Assembly: GCA_964591175.1 (NCBI GenBank)
Contig: CAZQAF010000011.1
Span: forward strand, 3,787 to 67,786
DNA from: UBA11574 sp964591175
GTDB taxonomy: Bacteria; Desulfobacterota; Desulfobacteria; Desulfobacterales; UBA11574
Direction of reading: 5' to 3'
Length of the DNA stretch: 64,000 nt
In this document: positions 34,038 to 41,112 of the stretch, piece by piece
Layout of the letters: the number at the start of each line of letters is the position of its first letter
Numbering within the stretch: the first letter of the stretch is position 1
Made by a program: the position numbers and the translations under genes
Notes under the pieces: generated by a model
What the model saw: only the letters and a program-made list of their open reading frames with translations
Databases searched by the model: none
What the model was told of the DNA's origin: nothing

Positions 34038-34206
34038 CAAAAAAAAACCCTGCACGGTTCGAATCCGGGCAGGGTTATACTCCTTTGTATCTGCAGCGAA
34101 GGGCAAAGCAGATATTGGTGAATAACTCCTACCCGTTATAAGTAGAAGTCATCATTTCTATCCCCTTTACGCAAGATACGAAAAGTTCAGGCAGACTTCA
34201 TTACCT
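34038..34206 (-). promoter_or_regulatory. Fluoride (crcB) riboswitch 3 with transcription terminator
   Basis: Read on the - strand, P1 AGGTA/TGCCT (34206-34202 with 34193-34189) has loop ATGAAGTC, whose GAAGTC (34199-34194) pairs perfectly with GACTTC (34150-34145) in TGATGACTTCTAC. TTTC-TATC/GATA-GAAA forms the internal stem. GTAGGAGTT (34132-34124) can pair with the aptamer strand GACTTCTAC (34150-34142). Alternatively GGGTAGG(A)GTT pairs with AACCCTGCCC, which is the 5' part of the terminator stem (34076-34069/34053-34046) followed by a T8 run (34045-34038). This is an ON switch by the same logic, leading into the dynamin-like gene. Confidence 0.85.
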
Positions 34207-34224
34207 TTCGCAATATTCGTTTAG

Positions 34225-34253
34225 TTCATAATCTATGGCGGTTTTTTTGTCAA
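34225..34253 (-). promoter_or_regulatory. Consensus promoter for fluoride switch 3
   Basis: On the - strand, TTGACA (34253-34248) and TATGAA (34230-34225) are separated by exactly 17 bases, with the start expected near 34218, about 12 bases before the aptamer. Confidence 0.65.
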
Positions 34254-34296
34254 TCTCATTTTTTTTAAAAATTTAGTGATATTCCGGCAAGTGTCG

Positions 34297-35676
34297 CTAA
34301 ATATTTAGTATGATCTTGGCCGTTATAAAGAAAATAAGCAAACCGGTGATGTCGACAACGGTCGTCAACGCCGGGCTTGCGATTACGGCAGGATCGAGTT
34401 TCAATCTTGCGGCGAACAAAGGAAGTAACGCACCGATGACGGTTGCGGTAATCACTTGTAATGTCAGGGCGACCGAAACAGCGATGCCGATCGTGCCGAG
34501 TGAAAAACCCGCCGGCACGGAAGATCCTGCGCCGAAAAATAGAACGCGTCCATATGCAATAGCCCCGAGCAATAGGCCGAGAAGCAGTCCGATTTGAGCC
34601 TCTTTCAAGAGGATTCGCACGATGTCTTTATGGGTAATTTCTTCAAGGGCCAGTGCCCGAACGACCAAGGTCGCCGATTGACTTCCGGTGTTTCCTCCGG
34701 TATCCGCCAGCATGGGCATAAACGTGACCAATATGGCAAATTGCAGCAGCAGCCCTTCGAATTTCTGGACGATAGCACCGGATATAAATCCGACAAAAGC
34801 AAGAACTACGATCCACAAGACCCTGTTTTTGAAATGTTTTATGACCGGTGTCTTCATATAGGCGGCTGCTTCGTGGCGACCGGAGATCGCCATGAACTTT
34901 TCCATATCTTCTGTTTGTTCCTGGGTGATAATATCGATGGCATCATCGTGCGTGATAATGCCGACAAGCGCTTCATTGCCGTTAATAATCGGCAAGGCGA
35001 TAAGATCGTATTTCTGAATTTTACGGGCTGCGTCTTCCTGGTCATCTTCAACGCGGGCGCAAATCACATCCCGGTGCATGATCTCCCCGATCCGGGACTC
35101 TTTCCGGGCAATAATCAAATCTTTTAATGATATAAAACCGATCAATTTACGGTGCCTATCCACCACATAAGCATAATAGATGGTTTCTCGGTCCGGCGCG
35201 ATTTCCCTGAGTCGATCGATGGCTTGCGATGCCGTCAATTCCGGAGATAGGGTCGCATAATCCGAGGTCATCACCGCACCGGCCGTGCCTTCCTTGTAAG
35301 CGGACAAACGGCGTATGTCTTCCCGCTCGGCTTGAGCCATGGCGGGCAAAACTTCTTCACGTCTGTCTTCGGGCAGAAGTTTGAACACGTCCGCGCGATC
35401 ATCCGGAGGCATATCGGCAAGCAGCCGGACGATGTCTCCCCGGCCTAATGCGCCGATGATATCCACTTGAAGCTCATCATTCAGATGACTGAAGATATCA
35501 GAGCGGGTCTGAAAGCCGGCATGCCGGAGTACATCCCATGCTTCACCGGTGGTCAGTGAGGAGATCATCTCAGCCACCACCACAGGGTGGCTCGATTCGC
35601 AGAAAGTTTTTAGGAATTTGGTGTTTCCGGACGTAATCAAATTACGGAGGTCGGAAACAACGAGTGGGGTTTTCAT
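34297..35676 (-). CDS. mgtE: Magnesium transporter MgtE
   Basis: The 459-residue Mg2+ channel of the MgtE family has an N-terminal superhelical MgtE_N domain (about 1-125), two CBS domains (about 130-260) and five membrane helices from about 285, with the pore motif PMLADTGGNTGSQS. The CBS region senses cytosolic Mg2+. The gene lies upstream of switch 3 and converges with nothing else; whether it is part of the fluoride response is uncertain, but fluoride acts as a MgF complex in cells, so Mg2+ control beside the switches is suggestive. A small ORF precedes it on the same strand. Confidence 0.92.
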   Translation of the reverse strand: MKTPLVVSDLRNLITSGNTKFLKTFCESSHPVVVAEMISSLTTGEAWDVLRHAGFQTRSDIFSHLNDELQVDIIGALGRGDIVRLLADMPPDDRADVFKLLPEDRREEVLPAMAQAEREDIRRLSAYKEGTAGAVMTSDYATLSPELTASQAIDRLREIAPDRETIYYAYVVDRHRKLIGFISLKDLIIARKESRIGEIMHRDVICARVEDDQEDAARKIQKYDLIALPIINGNEALVGIITHDDAIDIITQEQTEDMEKFMAISGRHEAAAYMKTPVIKHFKNRVLWIVVLAFVGFISGAIVQKFEGLLLQFAILVTFMPMLADTGGNTGSQSATLVVRALALEEITHKDIVRILLKEAQIGLLLGLLLGAIAYGRVLFFGAGSSVPAGFSLGTIGIAVSVALTLQVITATVIGALLPLFAARLKLDPAVIASPALTTVVDITGLLIFFITAKIILNI

Positions 35677-35736
35677 AGCTCACCTCTGTTTCAACCGCGT
35701 TTGGAGATCATTCGCGGCCAGAGGCGAACCGGTGGG

Positions 35737-35874
35737 CTATGCGCTGCTGGCGAACCGACCGATCACATCAAGAGCCGCAGGGTACCACCGCCAAGGTCCG
35801 GGGTCATCAGGATCTTGTTGTGTCGTCTCTTGTGTTTCTTTGCGACAGCTACAACTGCCGTCCGAGTCGTTCAT
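35737..35874 (-). CDS. Small Cys-containing ORF upstream of mgtE (45 codons)
   Basis: The 45-residue ORF begins MNDSDGSCSCRKET, has a CSC motif and a WRWYP segment, and ends with TAG at 35737-35739. The ribosome site is strong (AAAAAAGGAG, 8 bases before the ATG), and the reading frame continues open after the TAG to 35683, six bases before mgtE. It could be a short regulatory ORF, a metal-binding peptide, or the remnant of a longer protein. No homologue is recognised. Confidence 0.45.
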   Translation of the reverse strand: MNDSDGSCSCRKETQETTQQDPDDPGPWRWYPAALDVIGRFASSA

Positions 35875-35994
35875 AATTATTACTCCTTTTTTAACAATGG
35901 TCTTCTAAAACCAAGCGTACTGTATAAGAAAATATTTTCATTGTCAATATCGATAAATTCGTAAAAACTCGAATCTATCAAGTATTTGGTATTT

Positions 35995-36093
35995 AGTGTT
36001 CAGTGTTCAGCAGTATCTGGGTTCGGGGTTCAAGCATTCAACCTTTATACCCTTGGGTACCTTCTGAACGCCGAACTCCGAACACTGAACACT
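35995..36093. repeat. Imperfect hairpin-forming inverted repeat
   Basis: AGTGTTCAGTGTTCAG (35995-36010) pairs, with one mismatch, with the block ending AACACTGAACACT (36079-36093). Inner arms (GGTTCGGGGTTCA / TGAACGCCGAAC) lengthen the stem. It is a tandem GTGTTC-type repeat of the kind scattered in many bacterial genomes. The rest of 35875-36286 shows only A/T-rich sequence. Confidence 0.55.
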
Positions 36094-36286
36094 GATATGA
36101 AAACTGAATCGTGCTTGACCATATCGCTGTGCTTTGATACGTAATTAGCGGTTGCATATTCATAAGACTTCGTCTAAAAATTACATTTGAAGTTTAAATC
36201 AGGATAACAAGTTAGTCCTTTGAAACAAATCAACCGTAAAAGGCTAACGTTTTACGAAAAAGGTAACTTTTTTAAAGGAGTGTGTC

Positions 36287-36715
36287 GTGAAGTCAAAATG
36301 GTCTATGTTAACGGCAATGGTTTTTTTGCTTACCATAATTTTTTTACCCCTGACCTATGTTACGGCTCAGGACGCGTCCGTTTGCCAGCCGGACAAAGCG
36401 CTTTGCGCCCGTATGATCCGATTCGGACAGGAAGCGTACGCCAGAGGCAAATACCTGGATGCAAAAGAATATTTCAGAAAAGCGGTCAAAGCCGATCCCA
36501 CATCCCTAAAAGCCTGGCGGTTTTATGATCAGACTGTCATTTTCGGTTTGGCTGAAAAGGTGGAAAAGAATGCCAATTTGGTTTTGCCGGATGTCTCAAC
36601 CAGACAGGAAACACAAACCGGGTTGTCTCCGGCGCCGCCTCCGGCGCCACCGAAACCGGCTGCAAGCCAACAGAAAAACAGTGGATTTAAGATTCTAGAT
36701 GACGAGGGATGTTAG
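36287..36715 (+). CDS. Exported TPR-containing protein
   Basis: The 142-residue protein has a signal peptide (hydrophobic residues about 6-25, ending VTAQD) and one TPR-like helix pair (ALCARMIRFGQEAYARGKYLDAKEYFRKAVKADP, quoted only by its ends: starts ALCARM, ends VKADP). A Pro-rich stretch (PAPPPAPPKPA) and a C-terminal Cys follow. The start is GTG with an AAAGGAG site. It lies 24 bases before the thiosulfate permease gene and is likely in the same operon; no function is known. Confidence 0.7.
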   Translation: MKSKWSMLTAMVFLLTIIFLPLTYVTAQDASVCQPDKALCARMIRFGQEAYARGKYLDAKEYFRKAVKADPTSLKAWRFYDQTVIFGLAEKVEKNANLVLPDVSTRQETQTGLSPAPPPAPPKPAASQQKNSGFKILDDEGC

Positions 36716-36739
36716 TTAATTTGTGAGGTTTCAATTACT

Positions 36740-37933
36740 ATGAACGATAATAATCAACCAAGCGTTTTTAACGAAATTCTGATCAGCGGGTATCAAAAAG
36801 TCTTTGACGAAAACTGGCCCATGTGGCTCGGCGGCATTTTGATCGGTCTCATGAGTGTCATTACTTTTGCCTGGGCCAGGCCCTGGGGGGTTGCCGGAGG
36901 GCTGAGAAACTGGGGCGACTGGTTTTTCAGTTCCGTGGGGATTTATGCGCAGCAACCACAATCGCCGCTGATTTCAACAAACTCCATTCTTACCCTGGGA
37001 TTACTGTGGGGCGCCTTTGGGTCCGCCCTTTTATCCAGGCAGTTTGCCATTCGCAAAGCACCTCCTTTAGAACTCGGGAAAGGGATTGCCGGCGGGACAT
37101 TGATGGGTATCGGTTCGGCAATGGCCGGCGGCTGCAATGTAGGCGGTTTCTTTTCAGCCGTCAGCGCCATGTCCGCCAGCGGCATTGCCATGATGATCGG
37201 ACTGCTCATCGGCGCATATTTGGGACTGAGGTATCTGTACTGGGAGCTCGAGCATCTTCCCTCGGGGTCCATCAAAGTCGCGGAAACCAAAGAAAAAGGC
37301 ATTGATTGGTTGAAAATAGAGCCCTATTTAGGAGCGCTCGTACTCATTGCCGCCATCGTTTGTACATGGATATACAACAAGAATGCATATACGCGTGTCG
37401 GCGGCCTATTGCTGTGCGGCATCGCGTTTGGCATCATTATTCAAAGAACCCGGTTTTGTTTTGTCAGGGGATTTCGAGAACCTTTCATGACCGGCGAAAG
37501 CCAAATGCCAAGAGCGATCGCCGTCGCCGTTATTATCAGTGCTCTCGGATTTGCGGCCCTCAAATATTCGGGTGTACGCGGAGAAAATGTTTACGTTCCT
37601 CAGGCATTTTGGTTCGGAGGCCTGGTGGGGGGCGTTATCTTTGGAATCGGTATGGTGATAGCAGGCGGATGTGGGAGCGGTTCCGTATGGCGGGCCGGCG
37701 AAGGTCAAATCAAGCTGATACTGGCCGTGGTCTTTTTTGCATTGTCCACTTCGCTGTTCAAAGCATGGATCAGAAGCTCGGCAGGCCTCACCTCGCTCAT
37801 GGGCTTCAGAGTCTTTATGCCGAACTTCATCAGCTATAAATGGAGCCTGATTTTGATAATTGTCATTATGCTGGCATATTATCTCATCACCACCTGGAAT
37901 GAAGAGACGGAAAAGTTTGTTGTGGAGATATAA
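36740..37933 (+). CDS. YeeE/YedE (TsuA-like) thiosulfate permease
   Basis: The 397-residue protein has about nine to ten hydrophobic helices and the family hallmarks: GxxxGGC-type Cys motifs AMAGGCNVGGFF (about residues 128-139) and MVIAGGCGSGSVW (about 308-320). In TsuA-type proteins these cysteines relay thiosulfate through the membrane. The next gene encodes TusA, which accepts sulfur in this family's systems. The predicted substrate is thiosulfate or a related sulfane compound. It fits the sulfur-relay cluster. Confidence 0.85.
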   Translation: MNDNNQPSVFNEILISGYQKVFDENWPMWLGGILIGLMSVITFAWARPWGVAGGLRNWGDWFFSSVGIYAQQPQSPLISTNSILTLGLLWGAFGSALLSRQFAIRKAPPLELGKGIAGGTLMGIGSAMAGGCNVGGFFSAVSAMSASGIAMMIGLLIGAYLGLRYLYWELEHLPSGSIKVAETKEKGIDWLKIEPYLGALVLIAAIVCTWIYNKNAYTRVGGLLLCGIAFGIIIQRTRFCFVRGFREPFMTGESQMPRAIAVAVIISALGFAALKYSGVRGENVYVPQAFWFGGLVGGVIFGIGMVIAGGCGSGSVWRAGEGQIKLILAVVFFALSTSLFKAWIRSSAGLTSLMGFRVFMPNFISYKWSLILIIVIMLAYYLITTWNEETEKFVVEI

Positions 37934-37971
37934 AATTTTCGATACATTAATTTTAAAGGAGGATTTTTGTT

Positions 37972-38214
37972 ATGGTAGAAGGAATTACGCCGGATGAAAC
38001 ACTGGATTGTCGGGGACTGAGCTGCCCGATGCCGCTGCTCAAAGTCAAAAAGGCATTAAAAAAATTAAAGGCCGGACAAGTACTGGAGATTTTGGGAACA
38101 GATCCGGGCTCAAAAAATGATATTCCCGATTATGCCAAAAAGCAGGGCGACGACTTTCTCGGCATGGAGGATGAATCCGGCTATACAAGATATTTGATCA
38201 AAAAAGGGGGGTGA
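37972..38214 (+). CDS. tusA: Sulfur carrier TusA
   Basis: The 80-residue sulfur-carrier protein has the active site CPMPLLKVKKAL (Cys about residue 22). TusA holds persulfide sulfur and passes it to DsrE/TusD-type proteins. The ribosome site is AAAGGAGG. It follows the thiosulfate permease and precedes the DsrE-like gene, with a short overlap region, which supports a sulfur-relay operon. Confidence 0.92.
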   Translation: MVEGITPDETLDCRGLSCPMPLLKVKKALKKLKAGQVLEILGTDPGSKNDIPDYAKKQGDDFLGMEDESGYTRYLIKKGG

Positions 38215-38222
38215 TTTTTCAA

Positions 38223-38510
38223 ATGGAAAATATCGCTGTGCTCATTAAAGACGTGGACCAGCAATATGAGGGGCTCAGAACCAGCCTCGGTTTGCTTCTT
38301 GAAGCCGCTTCTGTCCAGATGTATGTCCTGAATCATGAGATTGGAAATATGGACGAAGCTTATAGTGAAAACATGGAATTTATCGATGAGATGGAAGGAG
38401 AACGGTATTCCAACAATCCGGCCAATGTCGAAAAATACGGCTTTAAACCGATTAGCATCGAGGAAATGATGGTCAAGCTTAAGGAGGCGGACTTAATTAT
38501 TCCTTTTTAG
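38223..38510 (+). CDS. DsrE/DsrF-like small protein
   Basis: The 95-residue protein, MENIAVLIKDVDQQYEGLR onward, has the alternating beta-alpha pattern and YEGLRTSLGLLLEAASVQMYVL of the DsrE/DsrF fold. No Cys is seen in the usual active-site position, so it may be the structural or inactive partner of a DsrEFH complex. I start at ATG 38223, which lies just after the TusA stop. The next ORF starts 12 bases later. Confidence 0.65.
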   Translation: MENIAVLIKDVDQQYEGLRTSLGLLLEAASVQMYVLNHEIGNMDEAYSENMEFIDEMEGERYSNNPANVEKYGFKPISIEEMMVKLKEADLIIPF

Positions 38511-38521
38511 AGGGCAAAATT

Positions 38522-38695
38522 ATGAGAGTATTGCACATTATTCGGACAGAACCTGACGATACGACAAAAACGTTCGTGGAAGGTTTTTCAAAGGACGAAG
38601 GGTCAAAAAAAGTCGTCCTTTATGAAGGAAACACCGATTGGCCCGCACTGGTGGACGACATCTTTTCCCATGACAACGTCATATGCTGGTGGTAG
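38522..38695 (+). CDS. DsrH/TusB-like 57-residue protein
   Basis: A short ORF opening MRVLHIIRTEPDD with a Cys in the final DNVICWW. The beginning MxVLHIIR, the acidic centre and the terminal Cys are typical of DsrH/TusB subunits, although it is shorter than the usual ~90. It lies between two DsrE-type genes, 12 bases after the first, and has an AGGGCA-like upstream site. It is a strong candidate for the third subunit of a DsrEFH-type complex, possibly C-terminally truncated. Confidence 0.55.
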   Translation: MRVLHIIRTEPDDTTKTFVEGFSKDEGSKKVVLYEGNTDWPALVDDIFSHDNVICWW

Positions 38696-38827
38696 CCGTT
38701 TTCCATTCGCTTCAATTTGAGGGGAAAGACTAAAAAATCAACCACCGTACGGATTTTGAAATACACAATCGGCAACGTGAAATCGAATGATCAGATTTCA
38801 ACTTTAGGATAAAAAGGAACAAACATT

Positions 38828-39133
38828 ATGGCCGACAATTTAGGGATTCTTGTCTGTTCAGCGAACCACCTTGATTATGTCATTGCTTTAGCCAGTGCCG
38901 CTCATGATAAAGGGAAAAATGTTCGGATTTTTTTTACCGGCAAAGGGGTGCTTTTGACCCAGAAGCCGGAATTCGAACAACTGGTTGGTAAAGCCAAGCT
39001 ATCGGTTTGCGATGTCAGTTTTCGGGCAAACAATCTTTCCGGTGACGTACCGGGCGTTGGATTCAAAGATTTTGCCACGCAGGCGAGAAATGCAGAAATG
39101 ATTGAATGGTGTGACCGGTATGTCGTCTTCTAG
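38828..39133 (+). CDS. DsrE-family sulfur-relay protein
   Basis: The 101-residue protein has the DsrE/YchN fold pattern MADNLGILVCSANH, GKNVRIFFTGKGVLL, and a candidate sulfur-accepting Cys in KLSVCDVSFRANNL. It would take sulfur from TusA. The ribosome site AAAAAGGAAC precedes the ATG. It is the last gene of the permease-TusA-DsrE cluster. Confidence 0.75.
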   Translation: MADNLGILVCSANHLDYVIALASAAHDKGKNVRIFFTGKGVLLTQKPEFEQLVGKAKLSVCDVSFRANNLSGDVPGVGFKDFATQARNAEMIEWCDRYVVF

Positions 39134-39181
39134 GCGGAGGGCTCATCCGAACGGAATTTTATAGAATGGTGCGAGATGATT

Positions 39182-39216
39182 GTTTGCGGACATGGACCGT
39201 CTCCATGCCCGCAAAC
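39182..39216. terminator. Strong hairpin at the end of the sulfur-relay cluster
   Basis: GTTTGCGGACATGGA and TCCATGCCCGCAAAC pair over 15 positions with a single mismatch and a 5-base loop. There is no T-run, so it is either a Rho-independent-like stabilising hairpin or a bidirectional block. It lies 48 bases after the DsrE stop. Confidence 0.5.
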
Positions 39217-39361
39217 ATTGACGACTGCCTGATTTATTGCGGGAGTTTAAGCTGACGATAAAAAATAACGGCCCAAGGTAGCCATTGTTGGAAATCTTCG
39301 ACGAAGCGTCACTCCAAATTTAGATTATTCTTAAACCCTGCCGAAAACGAATCTCCACTAG

Positions 39362-39487
39362 CATTTTGAGGATTAAAATTTGAGCCTGACCCCAGAGAAA
39401 TAGGCTTCGCATTTCACGGGGCAGGCGCAGAAACTTGTCCGCCTCCGGCGGATTGAGCAAAAAGGGGCGTTTTGCTAAGGTCTCAGG
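39362..39487. repeat. Partial copy of a dispersed repeat (with extra insert)
   Basis: It shares two blocks with the element at 40743-40887: GGATTAAAATTTGAGCCTGAC (39370-39390 here, quoted by name only) and AAAAAGGGGCGTTTTGC. The blocks are separated here by about 65 bases of extra sequence. The right end carries AAGGTCTC. The gap 39134-39578 holds only this repeat, the strong hairpin and A/T-rich sequence before trxA. Confidence 0.5.
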
Positions 39488-39578
39488 TTGACAAGACAGC
39501 CACATGCCACTATATTTTCCCTAATCTATACGACACCATCAATCCATAACTTTTATAATAAGGAAAGGAAACAAATTA

Positions 39579-39902
39579 ATGGCAACAGATATTCTTGAAA
39601 TAGGCGACAGTAGTTTTGAATCTGAGGTTTTACAGGCCGACAAACCGGTTCTGGTCGATTTTTGGGCGCCGTGGTGCGGACCGTGTCGGGCAATTGCACC
39701 GGTCGTCGAAGAACTTGCTGTACAATTCGGCGACAAAGTTAAGTTCACAAAGTGTAATGTCGATGACAATCCGGCAACGCCCACCAAGTACGGCATTAAG
39801 TCCATTCCGACGCTTATTTTCTTCAAAGACGGTGAAGTTCTGGACAAGATCATCGGTATCGTTGCCAAATCGAGACTCGAAGAAATGATTTCAAAAGGTT
39901 AA
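39579..39902 (+). CDS. trxA: Thioredoxin
   Basis: The 107-residue thioredoxin has the active site WCGPC (about residues 31-35) and the cis-Pro loop SIPTLIFFKDGE, with no signal peptide, so it is cytoplasmic. It reduces protein disulfides and would use thioredoxin reductase encoded elsewhere. A plausible AAGGAAAG site precedes the ATG. A short overlapping ORF and bamD follow. Confidence 0.93.
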   Translation: MATDILEIGDSSFESEVLQADKPVLVDFWAPWCGPCRAIAPVVEELAVQFGDKVKFTKCNVDDNPATPTKYGIKSIPTLIFFKDGEVLDKIIGIVAKSRLEEMISKG

Positions 39903-39924
39903 CGGTAATCCTTGACAGTGAAAC

Positions 39925-40026
39925 ATGTCGATTCCGACGGTTTTCGGCGCCGGTGCCGGAAATCCCTTGGAAGTGGTTGCAAAACAATTTGACAGCAATA
40001 AATGGCTCGACGATCATATAATATGA
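39925..40026 (+). CDS. Short ORF overlapping the bamD start
   Basis: 33 codons (MSIPTVFGAGAGNPLEVV onward) end in TGA overlapping the bamD ATG by four bases (ATGA), a layout that often means translational coupling. No homologue is recognised; it may be a random ORF. Kept at low confidence. Confidence 0.2.
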   Translation: MSIPTVFGAGAGNPLEVVAKQFDSNKWLDDHII

Positions 40027-40682
40027 AAAGAATCATCCCTTTGATCCTTATTCCGCTGTTTGTTTTTTCGGGCTGTGCATGGTTTAGTAAACCCAAGGAA
40101 GAAAAGAATGCACAGGAGCTGATCAGTGACGGAATGGATCAATTCAACAACGAGGATTACAAAAAAGCCGTTGATTCCTTTGAGAAACTGAAGGACTGGT
40201 ATCCTTTCAGCAAGTACGTCATTCTGGCTGAACTGAAGATCGCGGATGCGTATTACCATCTTGAAGATTATTCAGAGGCCGTGACGGCTTATGAGTCATT
40301 TGAAAACCTTCATCCCCGAAATGAAGCCGTTCCCTATGTTATTTATCAAATCGGACTCTGTTATTATGATCAGATCGACACCGTAGACAGGGATCAGACT
40401 TCTGCGAAAAACGCGCTCGATACGTTCAAACGCCTTATTCGGCAGTTCCCTAACGATCCATATGCGTACAGGGCCAGGGAACGAATGAAGGTCTGCATTA
40501 AAAGCCTTGCGGGACATGACTTTTACGTCGGCTTATTTTATTATAAATCCAAGCATTACAAAGCCGCTCTAATACGTTTCAAGTCGGTTTTAACCAATTA
40601 TCCAGATGTCGGCGTCCATGAAAAAGCGCTCCGTTATGTTGCCCTTTGCGAAGATATGTTGACAAAAAAGTCTCAAAATTAG
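40023..40682 (+). CDS. bamD: Outer-membrane protein assembly lipoprotein BamD
   Basis: The 219-residue lipoprotein has lipobox VFSGC (Cys about 18) and five TPR-like repeats, e.g. DQFNNEDYKKAVDSFEKL, YYHLEDYSEAVTAYESF and FYYKSKHYKAALIRF. As in YfiO/ComL, it belongs to the Bam complex that inserts outer-membrane beta-barrels. I start at ATG 40023, which leads directly into the lipoprotein signal. A MITE-like element begins 60 bases after the stop. Confidence 0.85.
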   Translation: MKRIIPLILIPLFVFSGCAWFSKPKEEKNAQELISDGMDQFNNEDYKKAVDSFEKLKDWYPFSKYVILAELKIADAYYHLEDYSEAVTAYESFENLHPRNEAVPYVIYQIGLCYYDQIDTVDRDQTSAKNALDTFKRLIRQFPNDPYAYRARERMKVCIKSLAGHDFYVGLFYYKSKHYKAALIRFKSVLTNYPDVGVHEKALRYVALCEDMLTKKSQN

Positions 40683-40742
40683 AAAAAAAACTTTACATTC
40701 ATCCTCTGATGATATATCAGTACGAGTTCTATTATTGATAGG

Positions 40743-40887
40743 GAGACCTTTGAAAAATGCTCATTTTTGTTCAAGTTCAAGGAAGGCGATAATTTTAACC
40801 GCAGGAATACATTGAGTATTTTGAGGATTAAAATTTGAGCCTGACGTAGAAATTGGGCAAAAAGGGGCGTTTTGCAAAGGTCTCACA
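40743..40887. repeat. MITE-like element with about 27-bp imperfect inverted ends
   Basis: The left end (40743-40769) begins GAGACCTTTG, and the right end (40861-40887) finishes CAAAGGTCTC. They are complementary in about 23 of 27 positions. The right end shares AAAAAGGGGCGTTTTGC with the repeat at 39459-39474. It separates bamD from rpmB and carries no gene. A left-end-like block also occurs at 46129-46145. Confidence 0.6.
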
Positions 40888-40900
40888 GGGAGAAATCATC

Positions 40901-41092
40901 ATGGCTAAAGTATGTGAAATATGTGGTAAAAAACCGCTTGTGGGTCATAACGTCAGTCACGCTCATAATTTAACGAAACGGCGCTTCAATCCAAATATCC
41001 AAAGGGTAAAGGCGTTGTATAAAGGCAGCGTCAAAAAGATAATGGTATGCACAAACTGCATTAAATCGGGGCATATTATTAAAGCATCATAA
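40901..41092 (+). CDS. rpmB: Ribosomal protein L28
   Basis: The 63-residue L28 starts MAKVCEICGKKPLVGHNVSH and has a second Cys pair in VCTNCIKSG, giving the four-Cys form that binds zinc. The ATG at 40901 follows a GGGAG site just outside the MITE-like element. Upstream in-frame ATG codons lie in the repeat and are not used. It converges with the rel gene. Confidence 0.93.
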   Translation: MAKVCEICGKKPLVGHNVSHAHNLTKRRFNPNIQRVKALYKGSVKKIMVCTNCIKSGHIIKAS

Positions 41093-41112
41093 CCCTGAAA
41101 ACAAATGGTGGA

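Noticed and set aside
34046..34076. T-arm-like sequence GGTTCGAATCC suggesting a tRNA
   Set aside because: It lies in the hairpin of the riboswitch 3 terminator; no acceptor, D or anticodon arm surrounds it.
33746..34141. 131-codon ORF on the + strand across riboswitch 3
   Set aside because: Overlaps the dynamin-like gene start and the riboswitch on the other strand; no ribosome site or domain.
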